In this document: one piece after another, positions 8,342 to 16,946 of the stretch | How positions within the stretch are numbered: position 1 is the first letter of the stretch | How the letters are laid out: every line of letters starts with the position of its first letter | NCBI RefSeq assembly: GCF_009192745.1 | Contig: NZ_VTFV01000008.1 | Coordinates: 1 to 64,000 of the forward strand | DNA from: Arthrobacter citreus | Lineage (GTDB): Bacteria; Actinomycetota; Actinomycetes; Actinomycetales; Micrococcaceae | Length of the DNA stretch: 64,000 nucleotides | Direction: 5' to 3' | Notes under the pieces: generated by a model | Database searches by the model: none | Told to the model about the DNA's origin: nothing | The model's input: only the letters and a program-made list of their open reading frames with translations | Translations under genes and position numbers: made by a program

Positions 8342-10027
8342 GTGAGCACCAACGGTCCAGCTACCGTGCAGCGTCGCACGCTTCCCCTTTCCTGTCACAT
8401 GCCTAAACGGCCCGACCCCTCGGAGGCTCCAATTACCGACATCACTGCAGAGCACGACGTCTACTTCGGCACACCGGAAGAAGGCGCAGAGGCTGAAGAC
8501 CTCCAGACGGCATCCCTGGCCGTCGTTGAACGCGTTGAACACCGCGCCAACGTCAGCAAGATCAAGGGCAGGCTAACCCTGATGGACACCGGCCTGACAC
8601 CGCACCAGGCAATGGTGGAAGACCTGCTGTTCGTTCGCCGGGTACTGGACGACGCCGGAATCGACTATCTGCTGGTTCGAGGCAACGACCAGCGGCCGGT
8701 GATAGCAATCGATCTGCGCCTTCGGGGAGACCTCCGCCGTGCCCTCGTCGAAGCCTGCAAAGATGAACCGTTCTACTCCCGCAGCGTGGACACCGAAAAG
8801 TCACGCACAGTGCTGGTGGCCGACGGCGAGCTCTCACCCCACGAGAAAACACGCATCATCCGCCTGTTCCGACCGCGCGGAACCAGCGGAACCAACCTCG
8901 TCTTCGGCGCCTCCGCTGGCGTCCAGGTTGAGCTGTGGGAACTGGGCGAGAAGGAGATCACCCTCCCGGTAGAGAACTCCCTGACCCGCCGCACCCTGCC
9001 TGCCTCCGAAGTGGTGCGCGGCAGCGTGGACAAGCACGGCCTGGTCTGGCCAACCATCGAGAACATGTTTGCCGACCACGCCACGGACATCAGGTTCGAC
9101 GTCGACCTGGTCTTCTCCTGGGTGGATGGAAGCTCCCCGGAGTACCGGGCACGCCGCGCGGCCCTGATGCAGGACGCGGTCGTCGGTGAAGGCGATGACC
9201 ATGAAGCCCGCTACCGGCAGATCAACGAACTGAAGTACGCCCTGCGCTCGGTGTATATGTTCGCGCCCTGGATTCGGCGCATCTTCATCGCCTCCGATTC
9301 GCCGCGCCCGGACTGGCTGGCAGAGCACCCGTCAGTTACGTTCGTCCCCGCAACCGAGCACTTCCGCGACCCGTCCGTGCTGCCCACCTTCAACTCGCAG
9401 GCAGTCGAATCGCAGCTGCAGCACATTCCCGGGCTCTCCGAACACTTCCTGTATTCGAACGACGACATGTTCTTTGGCCGCCCCGTGGGCCCGGACCTGT
9501 TCTTCTCCCCCGGCGGAATCACCAAGTTCATCGAAGCCAGCACCCGCATCGGCCTCGGAGCGAACGACCCCGAACGCAGCGGCTTCGAAAACGCCGCGCG
9601 CGTGAACCGCCGGCTGCTCTGGGAACGTTTCGGCCGGATCACCACCCGGCACCTCGAACACACGGCCGCACCGCTGCGCAAAAGCGTCCTAGTGGAAATG
9701 GAAGCGGTCTTCCCCGACGAATTCGCGGCCACGGCAGCCAGCAAGTTCCGGGCGAAGGACAACATCTCCGTCACCAACTCGCTCTACCACTACTACGCGC
9801 TGCTCACCGGCCGTGCCGTCACGCAGGAAACCGCCAAGGTGAAGTACGTGGACACCACCTCCTACCGCGGGCTGAAGGATATGGACCGGCTGCTGGCCAA
9901 GCGGAACAAGGACCTCTTCTGCCTCAACGACGGGTCTTTCCCCGAAGTCTCCACCGAAGAACGGACCAACCGGGTTACGGACTTCCTGGAAAAGTACTTC
10001 CCCATCAAGGCGCCCTGGGAAAACTAG
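8342..10027 (+). CDS. Stealth family sugar-phosphate transferase
   Basis: The 561-aa protein has the conserved regions of Stealth proteins, which transfer sugar-1-phosphate units in capsule or wall polysaccharide synthesis. CR1 is DLVFSWVDGSSPEY near residue 258. CR2 is RQINELKYALRSVYMFAPWI with FIASDSPRPDWL. CR3 contains LYSNDDMFFGRP, with a later RHLEHTAAPLRKS block. CR4 is the C-terminal LFCLNDG. The roughly 250 N-terminal residues are an extra region (LLVRGNDQRPVIAIDLRLRG). The start is a GTG at 8342; an ATG at 8399 is in frame, and neither has a strong ribosome binding site. No other capsule gene is nearby, so the acceptor is unknown. Confidence 0.85.
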   Translation: MSTNGPATVQRRTLPLSCHMPKRPDPSEAPITDITAEHDVYFGTPEEGAEAEDLQTASLAVVERVEHRANVSKIKGRLTLMDTGLTPHQAMVEDLLFVRRVLDDAGIDYLLVRGNDQRPVIAIDLRLRGDLRRALVEACKDEPFYSRSVDTEKSRTVLVADGELSPHEKTRIIRLFRPRGTSGTNLVFGASAGVQVELWELGEKEITLPVENSLTRRTLPASEVVRGSVDKHGLVWPTIENMFADHATDIRFDVDLVFSWVDGSSPEYRARRAALMQDAVVGEGDDHEARYRQINELKYALRSVYMFAPWIRRIFIASDSPRPDWLAEHPSVTFVPATEHFRDPSVLPTFNSQAVESQLQHIPGLSEHFLYSNDDMFFGRPVGPDLFFSPGGITKFIEASTRIGLGANDPERSGFENAARVNRRLLWERFGRITTRHLEHTAAPLRKSVLVEMEAVFPDEFAATAASKFRAKDNISVTNSLYHYYALLTGRAVTQETAKVKYVDTTSYRGLKDMDRLLAKRNKDLFCLNDGSFPEVSTEERTNRVTDFLEKYFPIKAPWEN

Positions 10028-10039
10028 GGCACAGAGTAG

Positions 10040-10085
10040 GACGGCGGCACCCGGGTTTCCGAGCGAAACCCCGGGTGCCGCCGTC
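10040..10085. terminator. bidirectional hairpin terminator
   Basis: A stem of about 20 base pairs (GACGGCGGCACCC on the left, GGGTGCCGCCGTC on the right, continuing through GGGTTTC/GAAACCCC) has one bulged C and a five-base loop. It sits between the convergent Stealth and GntR genes. Confidence 0.8.
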
Positions 10086-10118
10086 GTACGTCCAGGCGCA
10101 GCGCGCCCCACACCAGTG

Positions 10119-10835
10119 TCAGGCCAGGAACCCCCGCAGCAGCCTCTCAGTCCCTTCGAGGTGGGCAGCGGCCGCTGCTTCGGCGGCATCCGCATCTCCG
10201 CGCAGCACCGCGTCAACCAGCTCGCGGTGCTGGGCCTGGGAATGGTCCAGGTTGGCCTGCAGCAGCGGAATCCGGTCCAGCAGGTCGCTCGCCTGCGCAC
10301 GGACCTCGGCAACGGCAGCCACCAGCCGGGCAGATCCGGACAGTTCGGCAACGGCAATGTGGAACCGGGCATCCTTGGGCCGGAACGTGTCCGTGGCAGC
10401 GCGGTCCACTTCCTCAAGGGCGGCCAGCAGATGTCCCCGTGCTGCAGGCGTCAGCGTAGCTTCGGCCGCCAGCCGGGCCGCAGCTGACTCCACCACCCTG
10501 CGGAACAGCAGTACGTCCTCCAAATCCGAAACGTTCCCCGTGCCGGCCGGATCAGATGGCCCTGGAAGGACTTCCGCAGCGAAGGTTCCCCCATACCGTC
10601 CGCGGCGCGACTCCAAATATCCCGCAGCCTGCAGCTCCGCGAGCGCCTCACGCAACGTTGCCCGGGACACGCCCAGCTGGGAGGCCAGCTCCCTCTCCGG
10701 CGGAAGCCTGGACCCGGCAGCGTAAATCCCGAGTTTAAGGTTTTCCAGCACCCGCTCCACGGTTTCCTCGAACGCATTGCCTCGGCGCACCGGCCGCACC
10801 GGCAGCGCCCCGGAGTCGAAGTGCGGCATATCCAT
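10119..10835 (-). CDS. GntR/FadR (FCD) family transcriptional regulator
   Basis: The 238-aa product has an N-terminal winged helix-turn-helix (GSRLPPERELASQLGVSRAT, then LREALAELQAAGYLESRRGR) and a C-terminal all-alpha FCD ligand domain (VESAAARLAAEATLTPAARG... RFHIAVAELSGSARLV). The ATG at 10835 was chosen; another ATG lies two codons later. It is divergent from the permease operon. In Streptomyces a GntR-type regulator is linked to the ethanolamine gamma-glutamylation genes, so it probably controls the operon at 11059-16825. A 20-base palindrome at 10940-10959 is a good operator candidate. Confidence 0.85.
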   Translation of the reverse strand: MDMPHFDSGALPVRPVRRGNAFEETVERVLENLKLGIYAAGSRLPPERELASQLGVSRATLREALAELQAAGYLESRRGRYGGTFAAEVLPGPSDPAGTGNVSDLEDVLLFRRVVESAAARLAAEATLTPAARGHLLAALEEVDRAATDTFRPKDARFHIAVAELSGSARLVAAVAEVRAQASDLLDRIPLLQANLDHSQAQHRELVDAVLRGDADAAEAAAAAHLEGTERLLRGFLA

Positions 10836-10939
10836 GCGGGAAGTATAAGCCTCCAAAGCCCTCAAATCAGGCCAATAAAAAATGTTGTCAGCCTCTTGAC
10901 GTGAGGCCATCAAAAACCGCAGACTCTTCTCCAACATTC

Positions 10940-10959
10940 ATGGACTGAAATCAGTCCAT
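10940..10959. promoter_or_regulatory. palindromic operator candidate for the GntR regulator
   Basis: ATGGACTGAAATCAGTCCAT is a perfect inverted repeat with nine-base arms. It lies in the 223-base intergenic space between the divergent GntR gene and the permease operon, where a FadR-type dimer would be expected to bind. Confidence 0.65.
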
Positions 10960-11058
10960 TACGCCATATGTATCTGCGCCTCGCTACACCGCTTTGCTCC
11001 ACATGGATTGTTCCTGCACCGTCCAATTCCAGCGCACGAGGAAAACCGAGGAACCAGC

Positions 11059-12492
11059 ATGGCTAAATCCCGGGTCGACTACACGAAAGTCGGCGCTAAC
11101 TACATGAGCCAGCGCCAGCTCAAGCGGGGCGCCGCAGGCTGGATCCTGCTTGCCGGCCTCGGCGTCGCCTACGTCATCTCCGGAGACTTCTCCGGCTGGA
11201 ACCTCGGACTGGCCCAGGGCGGCTGGGGCGGACTGCTCATCGCCTTTGTCCTCATGGGAATCATGTACACCTGCATGGTCTTCGGACTGGCCGAACTCTC
11301 CTCCACACTGCCCACCGCCGGCGCAGGCTACGGTTTCGCCCGCCGGGCGCTGGGGCCCCTGGGCGGGTTCGCCACCGGCATGGCCGTGCTGATCGAGTAC
11401 GCCGTGGCACCTGCGGCCATCGCCACGTTCATCGGCGGCTACATAGAAGCGCTGGGACTCTTCGGCCTAACCAACTCCTGGCCGGTCTACCTGGTCACCT
11501 ACGCCATCTTCATTGGCATCCACCTGCGCGGAGTCGGCGAGGCGCTCAAGCTGATGTTCGTCATCACCGCCATCGCCGTCCTGGCGCTGGTCGCCACCGT
11601 GGTGGGCCTGGTTCCGAAGTTCGACGCCGCCAATCTCTTCGACATTGTCCCGGCTGATGCCGCGGGAGCGAGTTCCTTCCTCCCGATGGGCATCGCCGGT
11701 GTGCTGGCAGCGCTGGTCTACGGCATCTGGTTCTTCCTTGCCATCGAGGGCGTCCCGCTGGCCGCCGAGGAAACCTCCGACCCCAAGCGGGACATGCCCC
11801 GCGGCATCATCGCGGCCATGGCCATCCTGCTGGTCTTCGGCGCGCTGATGCTTGTGCTCGTCCCGGGAGCCGCCGGCGCAGAAGCCATGAGCACCTCGGA
11901 CAATCCCCTGCCTGAAGCCCTGCGCATCGCCTACGGCGGCAACACGTTCCTGGCCGACTTCGTGAACTACGCCGGGCTCGCCGGACTCGTGGCCAGCTTC
12001 TTCTCCATCATGTACGCCTACTCCCGGCAGCTCTTCGCCCTCTCCCGTGCCGGCTACCTGCCGCGCTGGATGTCCCTGACCACACGCTGGCGCACCCCGT
12101 ACATGGCGCTGATCGTGCCGGGCACTATCGGCTTCCTGCTCGCGGCGCTTACCGGCGACGGCGGTCTGCTGATCAACATCGCCGTGTTCGGCGCAACGGT
12201 GTCCTACGTACTGCTGAACCTCTCCCACATAGTGCTCCGCCGGCGCGAACCCGACCTGCCGCGCGGTTACCGCACCCCGGGCGGGGCGGTGACCACCGGC
12301 GTCGCGCTGGTCCTCGCCGTGGTGGCAGTGGTGGCGACGTTCGTGGTGGATGTGCTGGCAGCCTCCATCACCGCGGGAATTTTTGTGGCCGCACTGGCCT
12401 ACTTCTGGTTCTATAGCCGCCATCACCTGGTAGCCAGCGCACCGGAGGAGGAATTCGCGCAGATCAGCGAGGCCGAATCGGAAATCCGTTAG
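11059..12492 (+). CDS. eat: APC superfamily permease, ethanolamine permease type
   Basis: The 477-aa protein is an amino-acid/polyamine/organocation permease with about 12 membrane segments. The early block GDFSGWNLGLAQGGWGGLLI and FGLAELSSTLPTAGAGYGFA resemble ethanolamine permeases (Eat type) rather than general amino-acid permeases. ATG at 11059 follows GAGGA at seven bases. It heads an operon with a glutamine-synthetase-like enzyme, amidase, aldehyde dehydrogenase and SDR, which fits uptake of the amine that is then gamma-glutamylated. The substrate is inferred, not shown; putrescine is an alternative. Confidence 0.8.
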   Translation: MAKSRVDYTKVGANYMSQRQLKRGAAGWILLAGLGVAYVISGDFSGWNLGLAQGGWGGLLIAFVLMGIMYTCMVFGLAELSSTLPTAGAGYGFARRALGPLGGFATGMAVLIEYAVAPAAIATFIGGYIEALGLFGLTNSWPVYLVTYAIFIGIHLRGVGEALKLMFVITAIAVLALVATVVGLVPKFDAANLFDIVPADAAGASSFLPMGIAGVLAALVYGIWFFLAIEGVPLAAEETSDPKRDMPRGIIAAMAILLVFGALMLVLVPGAAGAEAMSTSDNPLPEALRIAYGGNTFLADFVNYAGLAGLVASFFSIMYAYSRQLFALSRAGYLPRWMSLTTRWRTPYMALIVPGTIGFLLAALTGDGGLLINIAVFGATVSYVLLNLSHIVLRRREPDLPRGYRTPGGAVTTGVALVLAVVAVVATFVVDVLAASITAGIFVAALAYFWFYSRHHLVASAPEEEFAQISEAESEIR

Positions 12493-12501
12493 GACACGAC
12501 C

Positions 12502-13899
12502 GTGGGAAGTGGACAGAGCATGAAGCAGCCAGAACGCAAGCTACCGCCCAACGGGCTGGATCTCGAGGAACTGCGGGAACGTACCGCCGCCGGCAGCATC
12601 GACACGGTAATCGTTGCCATCACCGACCACCTGGGCAGGCTGCAGGGCAAACGCTGCGGCGCCAAGTCCTTCCTGGAAGACGTTTACCCGCACGGGGCGG
12701 AGGGCTGCAATTACCTGCTCGCCGTGGACGTGGACATGAACACCATTGAGGGCTACGAGTCCTCTTCCTGGGAGGGCGGCTACGGAGACCTGGTGATGCG
12801 CCCGGACATGGAAACGCTGCGCATGGTGCCGTGGCTGCCCGGCACGGCCATAGTCCAGTGCGACGTCCTGCACACCGACGGTACTCCCCTGGCGCCCTCT
12901 CCCCGGCAGATCCTGCGCCGGCAGCTCGAGCGCCTGGAAGAGCTGGGCTACCGGGCCTACATCGGCACCGAGCTTGAGTTCATCCTCTTCGATGACAGTT
13001 ACTCCTCCGCCTGGGACCGCGAGTACACCGGAATGCAGGCAGCCAGCCGGTACAACGTGGACTATTCGCTGCTGGCCACCTCCCGGCTGGAACCTGTGCT
13101 GCGCGCTATCCGCACCGGCATGGAAGGCGCCGGCATGGTGGTCGAATCCTCCAAGGGTGAATGCAACTACGGGCAGCAGGAAGTCACCTTCCGCTTCGAC
13201 GAAGCCATGCGCACCTGCGACAACCACGCCTTCTACAAGACCGGTGCCAAGGAAATCGCAGACCAGCAGGGCAAGAGCGTTACCTTTATGGCCAAGTTCA
13301 ATGAACGTGAGGGCAACTCCTGCCACATCCACTTCAGTCTCCGGGACCTCGACGGTGAGCCCGTGTTCCCGGGCGACAGCGAACACGGCTTCAGCCCGGT
13401 CATGGAACACTTCCTGGCCGGCCAGCTGGCAGCGCTGAAGGAACTGACCTATTTCCTGGCGCCCAACGTGAACTCCTACAAGCGTTTCGTGGAAGGCAGC
13501 TTCGCACCCACCGCCATCGCCTGGGGCCTGGACAACCGCAGCTGTGCGCTGCGGGTTGTTGGCCACGGCGCGGGGATGCGGAGTGAAAACCGGGTGGGCG
13601 GCGGGGACCTGAACCCGTACCTGGCCACGGCAGCCCTGGTAGCAGCAGCCATCCACGGCCTTGAAAACCGGCTCCCGCTGGAACCGGTCACGGCCGGGAA
13701 CGCCTACACCACCGGAGCGGACCGGCTGCCGACGACGCTGCGCGCAGCCCGGGACCTGCTGGCCGGCAGCGAGCTGGCCCGCAAGGCCTTCGGCGACGAC
13801 GTCGTTACCCACTATGTGCACGCGGCCGACGTCGAGCTGGCCGCCTTCGAATCCGCGGTCACCGACTGGGAGCGCAAGCGTGGCTTCGAGCGGCTCTGA
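12502..13899 (+). CDS. glutamine synthetase-like gamma-glutamyl-amine synthetase
   Basis: The 465-aa protein has the glutamine synthetase catalytic fold: GTELEFILFD (metal-binding Glu), a GECNYGQQEVTFRF block, GNSCHIHFSL with the catalytic His, KRFVEGSFAPTAIAWGLDNR, and a C-terminal NPYLATAALVAAAIHGLENR. It lacks the Tyr-adenylylation segment expected of a housekeeping GlnA, and its operon has an amidase and an aldehyde dehydrogenase. That points to ATP-dependent joining of glutamate to ethanolamine (as for Streptomyces GlnA4) or putrescine (PuuA). Start is a GTG at 12502 after AGGA; an ATG at 12520 is equally possible. It overlaps the next gene by 20 bases. Confidence 0.8.
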   Translation: MGSGQSMKQPERKLPPNGLDLEELRERTAAGSIDTVIVAITDHLGRLQGKRCGAKSFLEDVYPHGAEGCNYLLAVDVDMNTIEGYESSSWEGGYGDLVMRPDMETLRMVPWLPGTAIVQCDVLHTDGTPLAPSPRQILRRQLERLEELGYRAYIGTELEFILFDDSYSSAWDREYTGMQAASRYNVDYSLLATSRLEPVLRAIRTGMEGAGMVVESSKGECNYGQQEVTFRFDEAMRTCDNHAFYKTGAKEIADQQGKSVTFMAKFNEREGNSCHIHFSLRDLDGEPVFPGDSEHGFSPVMEHFLAGQLAALKELTYFLAPNVNSYKRFVEGSFAPTAIAWGLDNRSCALRVVGHGAGMRSENRVGGGDLNPYLATAALVAAAIHGLENRLPLEPVTAGNAYTTGADRLPTTLRAARDLLAGSELARKAFGDDVVTHYVHAADVELAAFESAVTDWERKRGFERL

Positions 13900-14644
13900 A
13901 GACCTGTCCCCCGGCAGCACGGCGCGGCCGCTGATTGGCATCACCACCTACTACCAGGAAGCGGCCTGGGGAGTTTGGAAAGGACCCGCAGCGCTGATCC
14001 CCGGCACGTACGTGGAGGCGGTGGCTGCCGCGGGCGGAGTTCCGGTGCTCCTGCCGCCGGTGGCAACCGGAGTGCACGTCCTGGACCGGCTCGACGGGCT
14101 CATCACTGCGGGAGGCACGGATGTGGACCCGGCGGAGTACGGGCATGAGCGGCACCGGCTCACTGTTAGCCAGCCGCAGCGGGACACCCATGACCTGGCA
14201 CTGACCCGGGCTGCCCTTGAACGGGACCTGCCGCTGCTGGCGATCTGCAGGGGCGCCCAGGTCCTGAACGTGGCACTGGGCGGCACACTGATCCAGCACC
14301 TGCCCGATGTTCGCCCGGAAGCCAACTACCAGCCCTCCCCCGGCGTCTTCGGGGAGGTTGGCTTCACGACCACCCCGGGCAGCCTGATCGCTTCCCTGCT
14401 CGGCCCGCAGGCCAGCGCCCCGTGCTACCACCACCAGGGCATCGCGGAACTGGGTCACGGCCTGGTTGTCACGGCCGTGGCACCGGAAGGCACCATCGAG
14501 GCCGTGGAGCTGCCCGACGCCGGCAAGTGGGTTCTGGGGGTGCAGTTCCATCCCGAACAGAACCCCGAAGACCTGCGGTTGTTCCGCGGCTTCATCGCTG
14601 CAGCCGCAGCACACACTTCAGCACCCCAAGGAGCGCAACGGTGA
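13880..14644 (+). CDS. class I glutamine amidotransferase-like (C26) gamma-glutamyl amide hydrolase
   Basis: The 254-aa product belongs to the peptidase C26/PuuD group. The nucleophile motif is [17 protein letters not shown], with Cys near residue 117. A YHHQGI element and the C-terminal [12 protein letters not shown] supply the His and Glu of the triad. [16 protein letters not shown] is typical of gamma-Glu-GABA hydrolases. It would release glutamate from the oxidised gamma-glutamyl product. I start it at the GTG at 13880, preceded by GGGAG and overlapping the end of the upstream gene; upstream codons in frame are not conserved-looking. Its TGA overlaps the GTG of the aldehyde dehydrogenase. 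Confidence 0.8.
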   Translation: MASSGSEDLSPGSTARPLIGITTYYQEAAWGVWKGPAALIPGTYVEAVAAAGGVPVLLPPVATGVHVLDRLDGLITAGGTDVDPAEYGHERHRLTVSQPQRDTHDLALTRAALERDLPLLAICRGAQVLNVALGGTLIQHLPDVRPEANYQPSPGVFGEVGFTTTPGSLIASLLGPQASAPCYHHQGIAELGHGLVVTAVAPEGTIEAVELPDAGKWVLGVQFHPEQNPEDLRLFRGFIAAAAAHTSAPQGAQR

Positions 14645-15996
14645 GCACGCCCATCCTGAACCCCGCCACCGAGGAGATCATCACCACCGTGGCCCCGCTG
14701 GACCTGGCTGCCGCGGATGCCGCCATCGAGGCCGCTGCACGAGCCTTCGAGAGCTGGCGGAACACCGGCCCCTCAGACCGGGCCCGGCTCCTGCGGAGGT
14801 TCGCGGCCGCCGTGGACGCGGACCTCGGGAACCTCGCGGCCCTGGAAGTGGCCAATGCGGGGCACACCCTGGGTAACGCGCGCTGGGAAGCGGGCAACGT
14901 GCGGGATGTCCTGAACTACTACGCCGGAGCTCCGGAGCGGCACACCGGCGCGCAGATTCCGGTGGACGGCGGCATCGACGTGACGTTTCACGAGCCGCTG
15001 GGCGTAGTGGGCGTGATCGTGCCCTGGAACTTTCCCATGCCCATTGCCGGATGGGGATTCGCCCCGGCGCTGGCTGCCGGGAACACCGTGGTGCTCAAAC
15101 CTGCTGAACTGACCCCGCTGACCGCCCTGCGCCTGGCGGAGCTTGCGCTGGAGGCAGGCATCCCCGAGGGCGTCTTCTCGGTTCTGCCGGGCAAGGGATC
15201 GGTGATCGGCGAGCGTTTCGTCACCCATCCGGCCGTCCGCAAAGTCGTGTTCACCGGATCCACCGAGGTGGGCAAGGGCATCATGGCCGGCTGCTCCGCT
15301 CAGCTGAAGCGGGTAACCCTTGAACTGGGCGGCAAGAGTGCCAACATCATCTTCGACGACGCCGATCTGGAACAGGCCGCCGCGGCAACGCCCGGCGGCG
15401 CTTTCGACAACGCCGGCCAGGACTGCTGCGCGCGCTCCCGGATCCTGGTCCAGTCCGGAGTGTACGAGCGTTTCCTGGAACTGCTCGAACCGCATGTCAC
15501 CGGCCTGCGCGTGGCCGACCCGCGGCAGCCGGACTCAGCCATGGGGCCGCTGATTTCATCCGTGCAGCGCGAACGGGTGGCCGGCTACGTAGCGGCAGGC
15601 GATGTCCTTATCCAGGGCACGGCGCCGGACGGCCCGGGTTTTTGGTTCCCGCCCACCGTCCTGGCACCGGCACCGGGCAGTCCCGCCCTTCGCGAAGAGA
15701 TCTTCGGCCCGGTGACCGCGGTCATCCCCTTCACCGATGAGGAAGACGCCGTCCGCATTGCCAATGACTCCGATTACGGTCTCTCCGGTTCCATCTGGAC
15801 CCGGGACCTGGGGCGCGCCCTGCGGACGTCCCGCGGAGTCGAAGCCGGGAACCTCTCGGTGAACTCGCATTCCTCGGTGCGGTACTGGACGCCGTTCGGC
15901 GGCTTCAAGCACTCAGGGCTCGGCCGGGAACTGGGCCCGGATGCCCTGGACGCGTTCACGGAAACCAAGAACGTCTTCATTGCCACCGGCCGGTAA
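14641..15996 (+). CDS. aldehyde dehydrogenase family enzyme
   Basis: The 451-aa product has ALDH signatures: [20 protein letters not shown], the NAD-binding [12 protein letters not shown], the general-base Glu in [12 protein letters not shown] and the catalytic Cys region [12 protein letters not shown], where two Cys are adjacent. It is about 30 residues shorter at the N-terminus than many ALDHs. GTG at 14641 follows AAGGAG and overlaps the amidase stop (GTGA), so translation is coupled. In this operon it likely oxidises a gamma-glutamyl aminoaldehyde to the acid (for example gamma-glutamylglycine). Confidence 0.85.
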   Translation: MSTPILNPATEEIITTVAPLDLAAADAAIEAAARAFESWRNTGPSDRARLLRRFAAAVDADLGNLAALEVANAGHTLGNARWEAGNVRDVLNYYAGAPERHTGAQIPVDGGIDVTFHEPLGVVGVIVPWNFPMPIAGWGFAPALAAGNTVVLKPAELTPLTALRLAELALEAGIPEGVFSVLPGKGSVIGERFVTHPAVRKVVFTGSTEVGKGIMAGCSAQLKRVTLELGGKSANIIFDDADLEQAAAATPGGAFDNAGQDCCARSRILVQSGVYERFLELLEPHVTGLRVADPRQPDSAMGPLISSVQRERVAGYVAAGDVLIQGTAPDGPGFWFPPTVLAPAPGSPALREEIFGPVTAVIPFTDEEDAVRIANDSDYGLSGSIWTRDLGRALRTSRGVEAGNLSVNSHSSVRYWTPFGGFKHSGLGRELGPDALDAFTETKNVFIATGR

Positions 15997-16018
15997 CGGC
16001 CCCAAGGAGGGAAACACC

Positions 16019-16825
16019 ATGTCAGATCAGGTCTCACCGGCGCAGCTCCCCCCGTCTCCGCTGCGCAGGCTCGAGGGCCGCAGCGCCGTCATTACCGGAG
16101 GGGGCAGCGGGATTGGGCTCGCCACCGCCCGCCGGCTGGCAGCGGAAGGCGCCCACGTCGTCGTCGGGGACGTGGATCCCGTGGCCGGCAAGGCAGCGGC
16201 CCACGAAGTGGGCGGCATCTACGTGCCGGTGGACGTCACCAGCGAGGAAGAGGTCCGGCGGCTCTACGAGGTGACTCAGGAAACCTACGGGCGCGTGGAC
16301 ATTGCCTTCAACAACGCCGGCATTTCACCCCCGGAGGACGCCTCCATCCTGGAAACGGGCATCGATGCCTGGCGGCGGGTACAGGAGGTCAACCTGACCT
16401 CCGTGTACTACTGCTGCAAGTACGCGCTGCCGCATATGCTGGCCGCCGGCAAGGGATCCATTATCAACACCGCCTCCTTCGTGGCGGTGATGGGGGCTGC
16501 GACCTCGCAGATTTCCTATAGCGCGTCCAAAGGCGGGGTGCTGGCCATGAGCCGGGAACTCGGTGTCGAGTTCGCCCGGCAGGGGGTGCGCGTCAATGCC
16601 CTGTGCCCCGGACCGGTGAACACTCCCCTGCTGCAGGAACTCTTCGCCAAGGACCCGGAACGGGCCGCGCGCCGTCTGGTGCACATTCCGCTGGGCCGGT
16701 TCGCCGAGCCGGAGGAACTCGCCGGCGCCGTGGCGTTCCTGGCCAGCGATGACTCCTCCTTCATCACGGCGTCGACCTTTATGGTCGACGGCGGCATCTC
16801 GGGTGCCTACGTCACGCCGGCTTAA
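16019..16825 (+). CDS. SDR family NAD(P)-dependent oxidoreductase
   Basis: The 268-aa protein has a classical short-chain dehydrogenase layout: cofactor motif TGGGSGIG near residue 24, NNAG near residue 98, catalytic Ser in NTASFVAVMG, and Y-x-x-x-K in SYSASKGG. The C-terminal region has PGPVNTPLL and FMVDGGISGAYV. The start is backed by AAGGAGGGAAACACC before the ATG. It is the last gene of the operon, 22 bases after the aldehyde dehydrogenase. In an ethanolamine route it could oxidise the alcohol of gamma-glutamylethanolamide to the aldehyde, a step otherwise missing here; that is inference. Confidence 0.8.
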   Translation: MSDQVSPAQLPPSPLRRLEGRSAVITGGGSGIGLATARRLAAEGAHVVVGDVDPVAGKAAAHEVGGIYVPVDVTSEEEVRRLYEVTQETYGRVDIAFNNAGISPPEDASILETGIDAWRRVQEVNLTSVYYCCKYALPHMLAAGKGSIINTASFVAVMGAATSQISYSASKGGVLAMSRELGVEFARQGVRVNALCPGPVNTPLLQELFAKDPERAARRLVHIPLGRFAEPEELAGAVAFLASDDSSFITASTFMVDGGISGAYVTPA

Positions 16826-16856
16826 CCTCCGCCCAGGAAAGCGAACCAGGACAGCG

Positions 16857-16891
16857 TAAAGCGGCGGCAGGTTGGACCCGCCGCCGCTTTA
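16857..16891. terminator. hairpin terminator after the amine-utilisation operon
   Basis: TAAAGCGGCGGC and GCCGCCGCTTTA form a perfect 12-bp stem around an 11-base loop, between the convergent SDR and catalase genes. It can serve both strands. Confidence 0.8.
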
Positions 16892-16946
16892 CCGTGTTGC
16901 GGTACCGCTTTGGTCCCTAGCTTATTCCATGGGTTACTCCGCTGGG

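Noticed and set aside
12541-13947. 468-codon minus-strand open frame
   Set aside because: Antisense to the clearly conserved GS-like enzyme; Gly/Val/His-rich with no domain.
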